Below, piece after piece: positions 46,339-54,830 of a stretch of 64,000 nt of DNA. A model generated the notes under the pieces. The model had not been told where the DNA came from. It made no database searches and saw only the letters and a program-made list of their open reading frames with translations. Where the stretch lies: positions 1 through 64,000 of the forward strand of contig JBCBOR010000010.1 of the NCBI GenBank assembly GCA_039821125.1, given 5' to 3'. Position numbers and translations under genes: made by a program. This DNA comes from Thermohalobaculum sp039821125. GTDB lineage: Bacteria > Pseudomonadota > Alphaproteobacteria > Rhodobacterales > Rhodobacteraceae. How positions within the stretch are numbered: the stretch's first letter is position 1; each line of letters begins with the position of its first letter.

Positions 46339-47622
46339 CTACTCGAGATGTTCGGTGCCGGTTGTCGCCGGGTGCGTGCGCAGCGCCAGCACCGCGATTG
46401 CAGCCATCAGCACCGGGAAGGCCGCAAGCGCCATGAGTGTCATCCTGGGATCGCCGAGAACGTCGAAGGCGTATGACACGGGAAGCGGGCCGAGCGATGC
46501 ACCGATCACGGCGACCATCTGTCCGGTCCCCTGGATCTGACCGAGGTGTTTACGACCGAAGTAGCGGGGCCAAAGATAGCCGAACAGCGTCATCGTGAAG
46601 GCGTTGTTCAGGCCGAAGATGACTGCGTACGCGATCAGGCTCGGCGTGCTCGTCACCTGGGTAACCGCGATCAGCGATCCTGCCTGAACGCAAAGACCGA
46701 TGGCCAGAACGATGCGGGTGCGGATCTTGTCGCAGGCCCGTCCGACCAGCGGCATCGCACAGACCATCGCAATCGCCGAGATCGTGAACGCATTGGTTGC
46801 CCAGTCGGCATCGATGCCCTGCCCGGTGAGAATGTTGAACTGGTGATAGTGCAGGGTGGTCACCAGACTGGAGAACGCGAACCAGCACGCGCATAGAATG
46901 AAGAACGACGAATGGCGCAGCGCTTCGGCCTTTGTCGGACCGCTGAGAACGGGCGTGTCATTGGCTGTCTCGGCCACAGGTGCGGCATTGTCGGGCCGCA
47001 GGCCCAGATCCTCGGGCTTGTCATGCACGATCAGGACCAGAACCGGCAGCATCAGAAGCCATGTTGTCAGGCCGAGAACGACCCAAGCCTCGCGCCAGCC
47101 CATGATCTCGATCAGCCAGTGCCCGAGTTTCGGATGTACGGCCATCGACAGGCCAAAGCCGAGCGCCATCAGGCTCATCGCGATCCCGCGTTTTGCGGTG
47201 AACCAGTGCGCGACGAGATTGGCGGACCCGAGCATCATCGAGCCCTGGCCGAGGAACCTGAGCAACCCGAACCCGATGACGAGCCAGAGGAAATTGGCAG
47301 CCGCCCCGAAGAACAGACATGCCAGTCCAAGCCCGAAACTGATGTAGATCAGCGCGCGGCGCGGGCCGAGGCGGTCGACCTGCTTGCCCATCAGCGGCAG
47401 CAGGAATGCAGCCGCCACCGTCGCGACGGCATATGCGGAGGCAATTTCCGTGTTGGAGATGCCCAGTTCAGCGCTGATCGGGCCGACGAAAACGCTGAAG
47501 GTATGGGATTGACCGGGACCGCTGACGAAAATGCCAAGACCTGCCGCGGCGACCATGACCCAGCCAAAGAAAACACGCGTGCCAAGCCCGGTCGCTATGG
47601 TATGTCGCGCGCCGTCAAGCAT
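46339..47622 (-). CDS. MFS transporter
   Basis: A 427-aa major facilitator superfamily transporter with 12 predicted helices. GKQVDRLGPRRAL (loop 2-3 motif) near residue 75, and VGRACDKIRTRIVL in the matching loop of the second half, are seen. The pattern, with GWVMVAAAGLGIFVSGPGQSH at the N terminus, resembles oxalate:formate-antiporter-like or monocarboxylate-type MFS members common in roseobacters. The ATG at 47622 has GAGGG upstream; an ATG at 47640 is an alternative. It is divergent from the epimerase gene. Substrate unknown. Confidence 0.87.
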   Translation of the reverse strand: MLDGARHTIATGLGTRVFFGWVMVAAAGLGIFVSGPGQSHTFSVFVGPISAELGISNTEIASAYAVATVAAAFLLPLMGKQVDRLGPRRALIYISFGLGLACLFFGAAANFLWLVIGFGLLRFLGQGSMMLGSANLVAHWFTAKRGIAMSLMALGFGLSMAVHPKLGHWLIEIMGWREAWVVLGLTTWLLMLPVLVLIVHDKPEDLGLRPDNAAPVAETANDTPVLSGPTKAEALRHSSFFILCACWFAFSSLVTTLHYHQFNILTGQGIDADWATNAFTISAIAMVCAMPLVGRACDKIRTRIVLAIGLCVQAGSLIAVTQVTSTPSLIAYAVIFGLNNAFTMTLFGYLWPRYFGRKHLGQIQGTGQMVAVIGASLGPLPVSYAFDVLGDPRMTLMALAAFPVLMAAIAVLALRTHPATTGTEHLE

Positions 47623-47746
47623 GTGAACCCTCGCTCCCATCGGCGAAACCTCAGGTCTCGCGCTTCCCCTTATCTTCTATTGCCCGCGAACCCGAAGCTG
47701 TCGATGGTCTTCTGGCACGGGTGCAATGATTATCAGGGAGGTGAAG

Positions 47747-48748
47747 ATGGGCATCGTTCTTAAGGGCAGCCGGGTCCTGGTCGCAGGCGGCGGGTCGCTC
47801 GTCGGGTCGCACTTGGCCAAGGCGCTGCTGGCGCGCGATGTGGCCGAGGTCGTCGTGTTCGATCCCATCGCCTTCGATGCCGAAGACGCGCTGGGCGGTC
47901 TGAAAAGTGATCCGCGGATCACGATGGTGCCCGGTGATCTGATGAGATTGGACGAGATTACCGCGCACATGGAGGGGATCGACGGCGCGGTCAATCTGGC
48001 GGCGTACATGACGCTCGGTTTGTCCCGCGCGCCCATCGAGGCGATCGACCTGAACGTGCGCGGTCACGGCCACTTTCTCGAGGCAGCCCGAACACGCGGC
48101 GTCGGCAAAATCGTCTTTGCCTCGTCCAACGCAGTCTACGGCTACGGGATCGGTGGCGGGATCACCGAGGAGACACCCCATCACAATGCGGGCATCCCTG
48201 CCGCTGCTGCGGCCTATGGGTCGACCAAAATCCTTGGCGAGCAGCTCTGCCGGTTGTTCTACAAAACCCATGGGTTGGACTATGTGGTCACGCGTTTCTC
48301 GACGGTCTACGGCGAGAATCAGCACTACCGGGCCGCGAACGCGCTTTACATCATCGAGACCTATGACCGGCTGATGCGGGGCAAGCGCCCACAGCTGTTT
48401 GGCGATGGCAGCGAGTCGAAGGATTTTGTATATGCCGGCGACGTGGCCCGGGCTGTCTGCATGGCGCTGGAGGCCGATGCGACGGATGTTGCGCTGAACA
48501 TCTCGGGCGGGCTGGGGATTTCGACCAGAGATCTGGTTGCCTTGGTCTCGCGGATTGCCGGGGTCGATATCGAGCCGGAATACATCGTGGACGATGGTCG
48601 TGTTCGCCTGCCAACCGGTGCTGGCCTGCATTTCGTCAACACCCGCGCTTCAGAGGTCCTGGGATGGCGTCCCGAAATGGATCTGGAGACCGGGATCAGA
48701 CGTCTGCTTGCAGACCACGAGGCGCGCCAGTCGTCCAAGGCGTCATGA
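47747..48748 (+). CDS. NAD-dependent epimerase/dehydratase family protein
   Basis: A 333-aa extended SDR. The NAD-binding motif is VLVAGGGSLVGSHLA (residues 11-25), where GGGSLVG replaces the usual GxxGxxG spacing GGAGFIG. The active site is S-N with YGSTK (Tyr-x-x-x-Lys near residue 160). FSTVYGENQHY and DFVYAGDVARA are typical of nucleotide-sugar 4-epimerases. GGGAGGTGAAG precedes the ATG at 47747. It lies 167 bp before the aryl-polyene-like cluster on the same strand; whether it belongs there is uncertain, though it could supply a sugar. Confidence 0.85.
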   Translation: MGIVLKGSRVLVAGGGSLVGSHLAKALLARDVAEVVVFDPIAFDAEDALGGLKSDPRITMVPGDLMRLDEITAHMEGIDGAVNLAAYMTLGLSRAPIEAIDLNVRGHGHFLEAARTRGVGKIVFASSNAVYGYGIGGGITEETPHHNAGIPAAAAAYGSTKILGEQLCRLFYKTHGLDYVVTRFSTVYGENQHYRAANALYIIETYDRLMRGKRPQLFGDGSESKDFVYAGDVARAVCMALEADATDVALNISGGLGISTRDLVALVSRIAGVDIEPEYIVDDGRVRLPTGAGLHFVNTRASEVLGWRPEMDLETGIRRLLADHEARQSSKAS

Positions 48749-48915
48749 TTTATCTGCGCGCGCGCGCGGTGGGCCCCGTTCCGCACATTCCCACGGCCCT
48801 GAGATGCGCAGCTATATCACCGCATGGGACACAATTTTGTCGTCTTGGTCTGGCTTTGCGCGCCTGCGCCCGATAAACGGGCTCGAGATCTGTACCGCTT
48901 GGTGGGGAGAGTGCG

Positions 48916-49647
48916 ATGAACAGCCGTAAGCCGTTTGTGGTGGGCGAGTATTACGAGACGCGCGATCAGAAACAACAGTTTCTGCGCGACATATTCGACC
49001 GGACAGCGCCTTACTACGAGAGCATTGCGCGGTGGGGCTGGTTCTGCTCGGGCGAGGTTTATCGCAGGGATGCCTTGAAGCGGGCCGGGCTGAAACCGGA
49101 CATGAAAGCCATTGACGTCGCTTCCGGCACAGGCCCGGTGGCACGGGCTTTGCTGCACCATATCAAGGACCCTGATCAGGTTGTCTGCGTCGAGCCATCT
49201 GCGGGCATGATCGCCGAGTCCAAGAAGACCGTGCCGTGCGTCCATCACCAGTCCACCGCCGAGAGCCTGCCGGTCGAGGATCAGAGCTTCGATTTTCTGA
49301 CGATGGGCTTTGCGCTGCGCCATGTCGATGATCTTGATGCAACCTTTGCCGAGTTCCGGCGCGTCTTGAAAGACGGCGGCAAGGCACTGATCCTTGATGT
49401 GACTGTGCCTGACAGCGCTGTCGGGCGGTTCTTCTTCACGGCGTACTTCAAGCACATCCTGCCGTGGTTCACTCTGATCTTCAGCTGGGACCGCGAGGCC
49501 TATCGCCTGATGAAGTACTACTGGGAGACGATGGACCAGATGACCGACCGCGAGGAGGTCGCCGAGATCCTGCGCGAAGCGGGGTTCAGTCAGGTCAGCC
49601 ACAACGTGGTCCTCGGCTGCTTCTCGGAATACGAGGCGGTGCGATAA
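48916..49647 (+). CDS. Class I SAM-dependent methyltransferase (UbiE-like), first gene of APE-like cluster
   Basis: A 243-aa methyltransferase. RDIFDRTAPYYESIARW (residues 24-40) is a UbiE-like opening; the SAM motif I is AIDVASGTGPVARALL near residue 65, and DFLTMGFALRHVDDLDATFAEFRRVLKDGG, given in parts, matches motifs II-III. Methyltransferases occur in aryl polyene and flexirubin clusters, where they decorate the aryl head or the polyene. GGGGAGA precedes the ATG at 48916. It is the first of 15 plus-strand genes; the next starts 22 bp later. A housekeeping UbiE function is less likely because of the context. Confidence 0.8.
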   Translation: MNSRKPFVVGEYYETRDQKQQFLRDIFDRTAPYYESIARWGWFCSGEVYRRDALKRAGLKPDMKAIDVASGTGPVARALLHHIKDPDQVVCVEPSAGMIAESKKTVPCVHHQSTAESLPVEDQSFDFLTMGFALRHVDDLDATFAEFRRVLKDGGKALILDVTVPDSAVGRFFFTAYFKHILPWFTLIFSWDREAYRLMKYYWETMDQMTDREEVAEILREAGFSQVSHNVVLGCFSEYEAVR

Positions 49648-49669
49648 CGCCTCCTGCTCGGCTCCGCCG

Positions 49670-50398
49670 ATGCGCTACTGCGTTCTGATCCCAGCGCACA
49701 ACGAAGCGGGCACCATCCGCCAGGTTGTCGAAGGCGCCCTCTGCCATGTCGATCATGTGATCGTTGTGAACGACGGCTCGACGGACGAGACCGTCGCGGC
49801 GTTGGACGGGGTGGCTATCGAGCTTCTCGATCATGCGGAGAACCGTGGAAAGGGCCAGCGATTGTCCGAGGGCATCGACCATGCGATTGCCGCCGGGTTC
49901 GATGGGGTTTTGACGCTTGATGCGGATATGCAGCACGATCCCGACGATATTCCGGCCTTTCTCGCGGCTGCGCAGGCCGACCCCGAAGCGTTCATCCTTG
50001 GCGACCGGTTTTCTGACAACGCGTCCATGCCGCGTGGGCGCGCGTTCGGGATCAGGTTTGGCGATTTCTTCGTCGGCTGGTCGATCGAGCGCCGCTTGCG
50101 TGATGCGCAGTGCGGCATGCGGCTCTACCCGGCCTCGCTCTGGAAGCGCACGGCTGTCCCAGATGACCTGCAGGCTCATTTCGTGTTCGAGACGGCTGTC
50201 CTTCTGCACGCGGCGGAGGCTGGCTGCCGCTTTGTGCGCGTCCCGATTGCAGCGCGCTACTCAGGCTTTGTCAGCAGGCCAAGCCACTATCGACCGTTCA
50301 CCGATACCTGGTCGATTGTCTGCGCCATCACGAAATTCATCGTGCGCCGCAGGTTTAAGTTACGCGGTCTGTTGATTGCCGTCGGCTTGCTGCGTTAG
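49670..50398 (+). CDS. Family 2 glycosyltransferase (APE-like cluster)
   Basis: A 242-aa GT-A-fold glycosyltransferase. CVLIPAHNEAGTI at the N terminus, VIVVNDGSTDETV near residue 40, and the DxD-like metal site LTLDADMQHDPDDI near residue 83 are all present. No membrane helix is evident, apart from a basic amphipathic C terminus that may touch the membrane. Family 2 enzymes are regular members of aryl polyene clusters and are thought to add a sugar or build the lipid anchor. It lies 22 bp after the methyltransferase. The acceptor is unknown. Confidence 0.85.
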   Translation: MRYCVLIPAHNEAGTIRQVVEGALCHVDHVIVVNDGSTDETVAALDGVAIELLDHAENRGKGQRLSEGIDHAIAAGFDGVLTLDADMQHDPDDIPAFLAAAQADPEAFILGDRFSDNASMPRGRAFGIRFGDFFVGWSIERRLRDAQCGMRLYPASLWKRTAVPDDLQAHFVFETAVLLHAAEAGCRFVRVPIAARYSGFVSRPSHYRPFTDTWSIVCAITKFIVRRRFKLRGLLIAVGLLR

Positions 50399-50445
50399 GT
50401 CTTGGGTGTCCAGTTTTTGGACGCTTGCCACAGGGGATGACGATT

Positions 50446-50862
50446 ATGAACATCAAGTTTGTTGGCGCGATGCTGCTGTCGGTGATGGTTCTGGCTGGAT
50501 GCCGGGCGGCAACCGTCGTTCAAATCGAAAACGAGACTTACGCCGTACCCGCATCGGCCTCGGCCAGTGGGCTGACGCTGAACGACTACAAGGTGGCGAT
50601 TATCCGCGCTGGCGTCCAGCGCGGCTGGCAGTTCGAGGAGCAGGGACCGGGCGAGATGATCGGAACGATCAATGTCCGTGGGAAACACACCGCGAAGGTG
50701 CGGGTGCTCTACGACACGTCGGCGTTTTCCATCATCTATCTCGACTCGACCGATCTGAACTATGACGCCGAGGTGAACGAGATCCATCCCAACTACAACA
50801 GCTGGGTGCAGAACCTGCGCCAGGACATTCAGGCGCAGGTCAGTCTCGCCAAGCTGGGCTGA
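50446..50862 (+). CDS. Small lipoprotein within APE-like cluster
   Basis: A 138-aa predicted lipoprotein: the signal sequence ends in the lipobox LAGC (Cys near residue 20). Residue +2 is Arg, which predicts outer-membrane sorting. The mature part has IIRAGVQRGWQFEEQGPGEMIGTI and DLNYDAEVNEIHPNYNSWVQNL, a pattern seen in small uncharacterised proteobacterial lipoproteins. The start at 50446 gives a normal signal peptide, with GGGGA upstream; ATG at 50437 is an alternative. It may help in export or outer-membrane placement of the product. Confidence 0.7.
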   Translation: MNIKFVGAMLLSVMVLAGCRAATVVQIENETYAVPASASASGLTLNDYKVAIIRAGVQRGWQFEEQGPGEMIGTINVRGKHTAKVRVLYDTSAFSIIYLDSTDLNYDAEVNEIHPNYNSWVQNLRQDIQAQVSLAKLG

Positions 50863-50883
50863 TCCTGCGGCGACACGGGTCCC

Positions 50884-51183
50884 GTGACCGCGCTCAGTTT
50901 CGCCAATGAGACCGGCTTTCCCGCGCAAAGCCGGTTTCTGGACGGGCACTTCCCGGGCAACCCGGTGGTGCCCGGCGCGGTGATCCTTGCCTATCTGACG
51001 CGATGTCTGGCCGCAAAGGAGATCCAGATCACACGGATCGAGCGAATGAAGTTCCAGCGCCCCTTGCTCCCGGATCAGCCGTTCTCGATTGATATCGCCC
51101 GCAACGGTGCAAACGCAAAAGTGCAGTTCCAGGATGGGCAGGGGGCATTTGCGGTTGCACGGGTCGTGCTGTCCGACCGCTGA
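50884..51183 (+). CDS. ApeI-like hotdog 3-hydroxyacyl-ACP dehydratase
   Basis: A 99-aa hot-dog protein with the FabZ/FabA-type motif FLDGHFPGNPVVPGAVILAYL (given as DGHFPGNPVVPG). The catalytic His is present, but the Glu that FabZ has seven residues after the VPG motif is Ala, as in ApeI-type proteins. It is expected to dehydrate 3-hydroxyacyl-ACP during polyene extension. Length is short compared with FabZ (about 145 aa). The GTG start at 50884 is inferred from the motif distance. Its TGA overlaps the acyltransferase ATG (TGATG). Confidence 0.82.
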   Translation: MTALSFANETGFPAQSRFLDGHFPGNPVVPGAVILAYLTRCLAAKEIQITRIERMKFQRPLLPDQPFSIDIARNGANAKVQFQDGQGAFAVARVVLSDR

Positions 51184-52100
51184 TGAGCCAGTCGGTTCCC
51201 GCCTGGCGCCGGACCCGTGAACGCGGGAACAGATCGCTTCTGCTCTTCATGCGGTGGATGGGGATGCACGCGCCGGACTGGATCACGGCGCCGCTGATCT
51301 GGGGGATCGCACTCTACTTCACGCTCCTGCCGGGGCAGACCGTAGCGCAGGGCGCAACGCGCTATTTCCAGACAGTCTATGGCCGCCCGGCAACCTTCGC
51401 CGACAGGTATCGCCAGGTTTGCGCGTTTGCGTTCGTCGTGCTTGAGCGTGTCAAGCTGTTGGCGGACCAGACCGATGGCTTCACAATCGACGCTTCGGGC
51501 GAGCGCATCATCGACGAGCATCACCTGTCCCGAAAAGGCGGGGTGTTGCTCGGTGCGCATTTTGGAAGCTTCGAGGCGATGCGCGCCTTTGATCGGCAAC
51601 TGCCCGGTCTGAAGGTGCGATACCTGATGTTTCAGGACAATGCCGAAGCGTCGTCCGCGGTGCTGAATGCCATCAATCCCGATGTTGCCGCCGCCGTGAT
51701 TGATGTCCGTGACGGGCCCTCCGCCATGCTGGCTGTGCGCAGCGCGCTCGAGGACGGTCAGTTCGTGGCATTCCTTGGCGACCGTATGCCAACGCATATG
51801 GCGCGTGGCGAGATCACGGTCGATTTCCTCGGGGCTCCGATCAAGGTCCCGCGCGCTCCATACTACTGCGCAATCCTGGCGCAACGACCACTGATCCTCT
51901 GCTTTGCACCGCGCAAGGGGCTGAGATCATATGACATCACCTTTACCGAGATCTATGATGGCGCTGCAGTACCACGTTGCGACCGGGACAGGATTTGCCG
52001 TGAACTCGCTCAAGTCTATGCGGATGCATTGTCGGATATGTGCCGCCGTCATCCTTACAACTGGTTCAATTTCTTTGATATCTGGCGCCGCGGCGAGTGA
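51183..52100 (+). CDS. LpxL/HtrB-like lysophospholipid or lipid A-type acyltransferase
   Basis: A 305-aa acyltransferase of the LpxL family found in aryl polyene clusters. An N-terminal membrane-associated part (about residues 30-50) precedes the catalytic motif GAHFGSFEAMRAF, an HX4E version of HX4D. Further on are FLGDRMPTHMARGEITVDFLG and the C-terminal NWFNFFDIW, which is typical of the cluster-associated subgroup. It probably transfers the polyene acyl chain to a glycerol or glycolipid anchor at the inner membrane. ATG at 51183 overlaps the upstream stop. Confidence 0.85.
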   Translation: MSQSVPAWRRTRERGNRSLLLFMRWMGMHAPDWITAPLIWGIALYFTLLPGQTVAQGATRYFQTVYGRPATFADRYRQVCAFAFVVLERVKLLADQTDGFTIDASGERIIDEHHLSRKGGVLLGAHFGSFEAMRAFDRQLPGLKVRYLMFQDNAEASSAVLNAINPDVAAAVIDVRDGPSAMLAVRSALEDGQFVAFLGDRMPTHMARGEITVDFLGAPIKVPRAPYYCAILAQRPLILCFAPRKGLRSYDITFTEIYDGAAVPRCDRDRICRELAQVYADALSDMCRRHPYNWFNFFDIWRRGE

Positions 52101-52614
52101 CGGCCTCGGATGTGCTGCGCCCATGCCTGCAGATGTGCCAAGCCTACTTGCGACTATCCCCGATCCCGAGGGACGCGCGATACCCTATCGCGAGGAAATT
52201 GGTCATCCCGCTCTCGCCGCGCCCGAGGTCGCCGAAGGGTCGCTGTCGGTTGAAGATGGCCGACTGGTGCGTCAGCAACGGGTGCCCGAGGCGGAGACGG
52301 CCGTGATCGGCGAGACCACGCTGTCGCTGACGTCCGAGAGCTCTGGCAGCAAGAACGTCCTGCCGATCCCGGCGAAAATGCAGCCGACCCTTCGGACGCT
52401 CAGGGCGGTGATGACGGGCAATGTCGCCGCGTTTCTCGGGCCCGTTGCGCTTGCACCTGCCAAGGGCTCCGGCGGCTGGACCCTCGCCTTCCCCGATCTC
52501 GATGCAGATCTTGGCGTGATGACCGTGTCAGGTTGCGGGGCTCGGGTCCGCCAGGTCGACATTGTCGAGGCGACCGGGACGCGCCGTACCATTCATCTCG
52601 GCACCCCTGAATGA
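52018..52614 (+). CDS. LolA-like outer-membrane lipoprotein carrier (APE-like cluster)
   Basis: A 198-aa predicted periplasmic protein with a signal peptide (residues 1 to about 27, ICAAVILTTGSISLISGAAA). The mature part has the two-strand repeats of a LolA-type half barrel (GRLVRQQRVPEAETAVIGETTLSL near residue 88, then LAFPDLDADLGVMTVSG). Aryl polyene clusters regularly encode a LolA-like carrier to take the polyene lipid across the periplasm. The start at 52018 (or 52024) lies 83 nt inside the acyltransferase gene, without a clear Shine-Dalgarno. The stop overlaps the exporter start (ATGA). Confidence 0.75.
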   Translation: MRMHCRICAAVILTTGSISLISGAAASDGLGCAAPMPADVPSLLATIPDPEGRAIPYREEIGHPALAAPEVAEGSLSVEDGRLVRQQRVPEAETAVIGETTLSLTSESSGSKNVLPIPAKMQPTLRTLRAVMTGNVAAFLGPVALAPAKGSGGWTLAFPDLDADLGVMTVSGCGARVRQVDIVEATGTRRTIHLGTPE

Positions 52615-54830
52615 TCCGTATTTGGAGCGCGGCAGCGCTGGTTCTGGTGCTCGCCGGGTCGGCCATTTGGGTGACCGAGATCGATACCGATGTGCGTGCC
52701 GTGCTGGGGGATGCTGGCGCGGCCTCCCGTTCGCTTGATACCCGTGAGGGGCGCACACAGATCATCGCCGTATCCGCGCAGGAGGCCGGGCAGCGCCATA
52801 CCGCCGTCGAGCGGATTGCCACGGTCATGCGCTCGAGCCTGTTGGTTGCAAGCGTTTCGACCGGCCCGAGCCAGCCCGAGCCTGACCTGATCGAAGCGCT
52901 ATGGCGCCACAGGTTCGCGCTTGCGCCGCCTCGGGCAGACGCGTTCAACACCGTAGCCATGGTGCAGGAGTTGACCGCTGCACGCAAAGCACTCAGCCGC
53001 CTCGAGGATGCTGCGCTCGCGCAGTACTATCTCCGCGACCCGACAGGCAGCTTCCGCCGCGTGATCGACCAGTTCAAAGCCATCCCACGGCCGGACACTG
53101 ACGAGATGGGTTTTTGGCTCGCCAAGGACGGCAGGACCAATCTGATCGTCGCGGATCTCACGGATGGTCCCTTCGATTCGGATGCGCAGGCATCTCTCGA
53201 TGCGGCCATCCAGAACGCTGCGGACAGGACGGCGGTCCGGATCCTTGGGCCGCGATCCATCACGGCACGCGTCTCCCGCGAGATTGCTTGGCGATCGCAG
53301 CTCTTCGGGGGCATCGCGACCGCGTTGCTGCTGATCTGGCTGGTCATCCTTGCGCGATCACCCGGCGCAATCTTCGCCTGCCTTCTGCCACTTGCCGCGG
53401 GTCTCGCAAGCGCAGTGCTGGTTGTGACGGGCGTTTTCGGCGGCATCCATGTGATCGCGCTTGGTTTTGGAGCGACGCTTCTCGGGCTTGCCATGGACTA
53501 TCCGCTGCACCTGATGGCGCATGGACAGAGTGAAGCCGCGCGCCAGCGTGCGGTTCGCTTGATCCTGATCGGCGCAGCGACGACTGCGATTGCGTTTCTC
53601 GCGCTGACCGGGACTGGCGTTCCTGTGCTGGCACAAATGGGAGTGCTCGTCGCGGTGGGACTCCTGGTCTCGGCGATAGTTGCCACAGGGATCGCACCGG
53701 CGCTGCCACCTCTGGCACCATACACAAGGCGGTTGCCTATCAGATTTGTCTCCCTTCCAAACCGCTCGGCGCTATTGCTGATCTCTGTCGGCGCCATGGC
53801 GCTGGGTCTGTTCGCAATGGCGGAGGACCGAAAAGATCCTCTGATCGCTCTTCCGCCGCCCGTGTCGGAAACCATCTCGACGTTCCGAGACCTTATGGAG
53901 TTGCCCTCTGGCCAGATCCGGGTGACGACCAAGGGACAGACACTGAGGGAGATCGCGGAGCGCCAGCGTGCCCTCATTCCCATTCTCGACGGTCTCGAGC
54001 GCGATGGTGTTCTCTGCCGCTACGAGATGCTGGGAGCCATACTGCCGGATGCCGGTCCAGCCGAAACACTTCCAACGCGTGAAACACTTGCGGCCAGCTT
54101 GCCCCTCGCCCTTGAGCGCGCCGGGTTCAAGCCTAGCTTCGCCGCAGATGCAATCGACAGCTATGAGGTCGCCCTGAAACATGCCGCCCCTTCCCCCGCC
54201 GCGCTTGGTGATCTGATGAAGAACCGCGCAATCGCGTCGCTGCTGCATGTCGACGGGGCGGGCTTTGTGGCGCCGGTCCGTCTCTACAACATCACCGACC
54301 CTGAGTTGGTGGCCAAGTCAGTCAGTGCCGCCAACATTACCGGCGTGGCGGTACAGGATGCCAAAGCCGAGATCGGGGTCGCGTTGGATGATCTCAAGTC
54401 TCGGGCGCTCGCCGCCTTGAGCGCGGGTATTTTTGTAGGGTTCACTGTGCTGCTGATCCTGGTTCGGCGAGCGCGCCAGACCGCGAGGATTGCACTGGCC
54501 TGCGCCGCGGCCACGGTGTCCGCTGCGGCGCTTTCCGGCGCTGTGTTCGGTGGCTTCAGCATCATCCAGATTGTTGCTTTGGCTCTGATCGTCGGGATCG
54601 CCATCGACTATGCCGTCTTCACCGAGCTGGTCGGCTCACGCAATGATGCCAGGGTGGCTCTGCACTCCGTTATGCTTTGCGCGGTCACGACCCTCATTGC
54701 GTTCATCACACTGAGTTTTTCGGGTGTCAGTCTGCTCGAGGAAATCGGTCTAACTGTTTCAGCAGGCGTCGTGATCATGCTAGGGATCTGCATGACCCGA
54801 CCCATCGACTCGCCCAAGGACCGGATGTGA
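52611..54830 (+). CDS. MMPL/RND-type exporter (APE-like cluster)
   Basis: A 739-aa inner-membrane MMPL-family exporter with the usual two repeats, each of one helix, a periplasmic domain and five helices. The first block of helices spans about residues 225-385 and the second 600-735. The conserved GLAMDYPLHLMAH in the first half and VGIAIDYAVFTELVG in the second carry the intramembrane Asp-Tyr used for proton coupling. It fits the predicted-exporter class (COG4258-like) of aryl polyene clusters and probably flips or extrudes the lipid for the LolA-like carrier. It overlaps both neighbours (ATGA, GTGA). Confidence 0.88.
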   Translation: MIRIWSAAALVLVLAGSAIWVTEIDTDVRAVLGDAGAASRSLDTREGRTQIIAVSAQEAGQRHTAVERIATVMRSSLLVASVSTGPSQPEPDLIEALWRHRFALAPPRADAFNTVAMVQELTAARKALSRLEDAALAQYYLRDPTGSFRRVIDQFKAIPRPDTDEMGFWLAKDGRTNLIVADLTDGPFDSDAQASLDAAIQNAADRTAVRILGPRSITARVSREIAWRSQLFGGIATALLLIWLVILARSPGAIFACLLPLAAGLASAVLVVTGVFGGIHVIALGFGATLLGLAMDYPLHLMAHGQSEAARQRAVRLILIGAATTAIAFLALTGTGVPVLAQMGVLVAVGLLVSAIVATGIAPALPPLAPYTRRLPIRFVSLPNRSALLLISVGAMALGLFAMAEDRKDPLIALPPPVSETISTFRDLMELPSGQIRVTTKGQTLREIAERQRALIPILDGLERDGVLCRYEMLGAILPDAGPAETLPTRETLAASLPLALERAGFKPSFAADAIDSYEVALKHAAPSPAALGDLMKNRAIASLLHVDGAGFVAPVRLYNITDPELVAKSVSAANITGVAVQDAKAEIGVALDDLKSRALAALSAGIFVGFTVLLILVRRARQTARIALACAAATVSAAALSGAVFGGFSIIQIVALALIVGIAIDYAVFTELVGSRNDARVALHSVMLCAVTTLIAFITLSFSGVSLLEEIGLTVSAGVVIMLGICMTRPIDSPKDRM

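Noticed and set aside
47747..48748. Epimerase gene as a member of the polyene operon
   Set aside because: It is separated by 167 bp from the tightly packed cluster and its family is too general; I annotate it separately.
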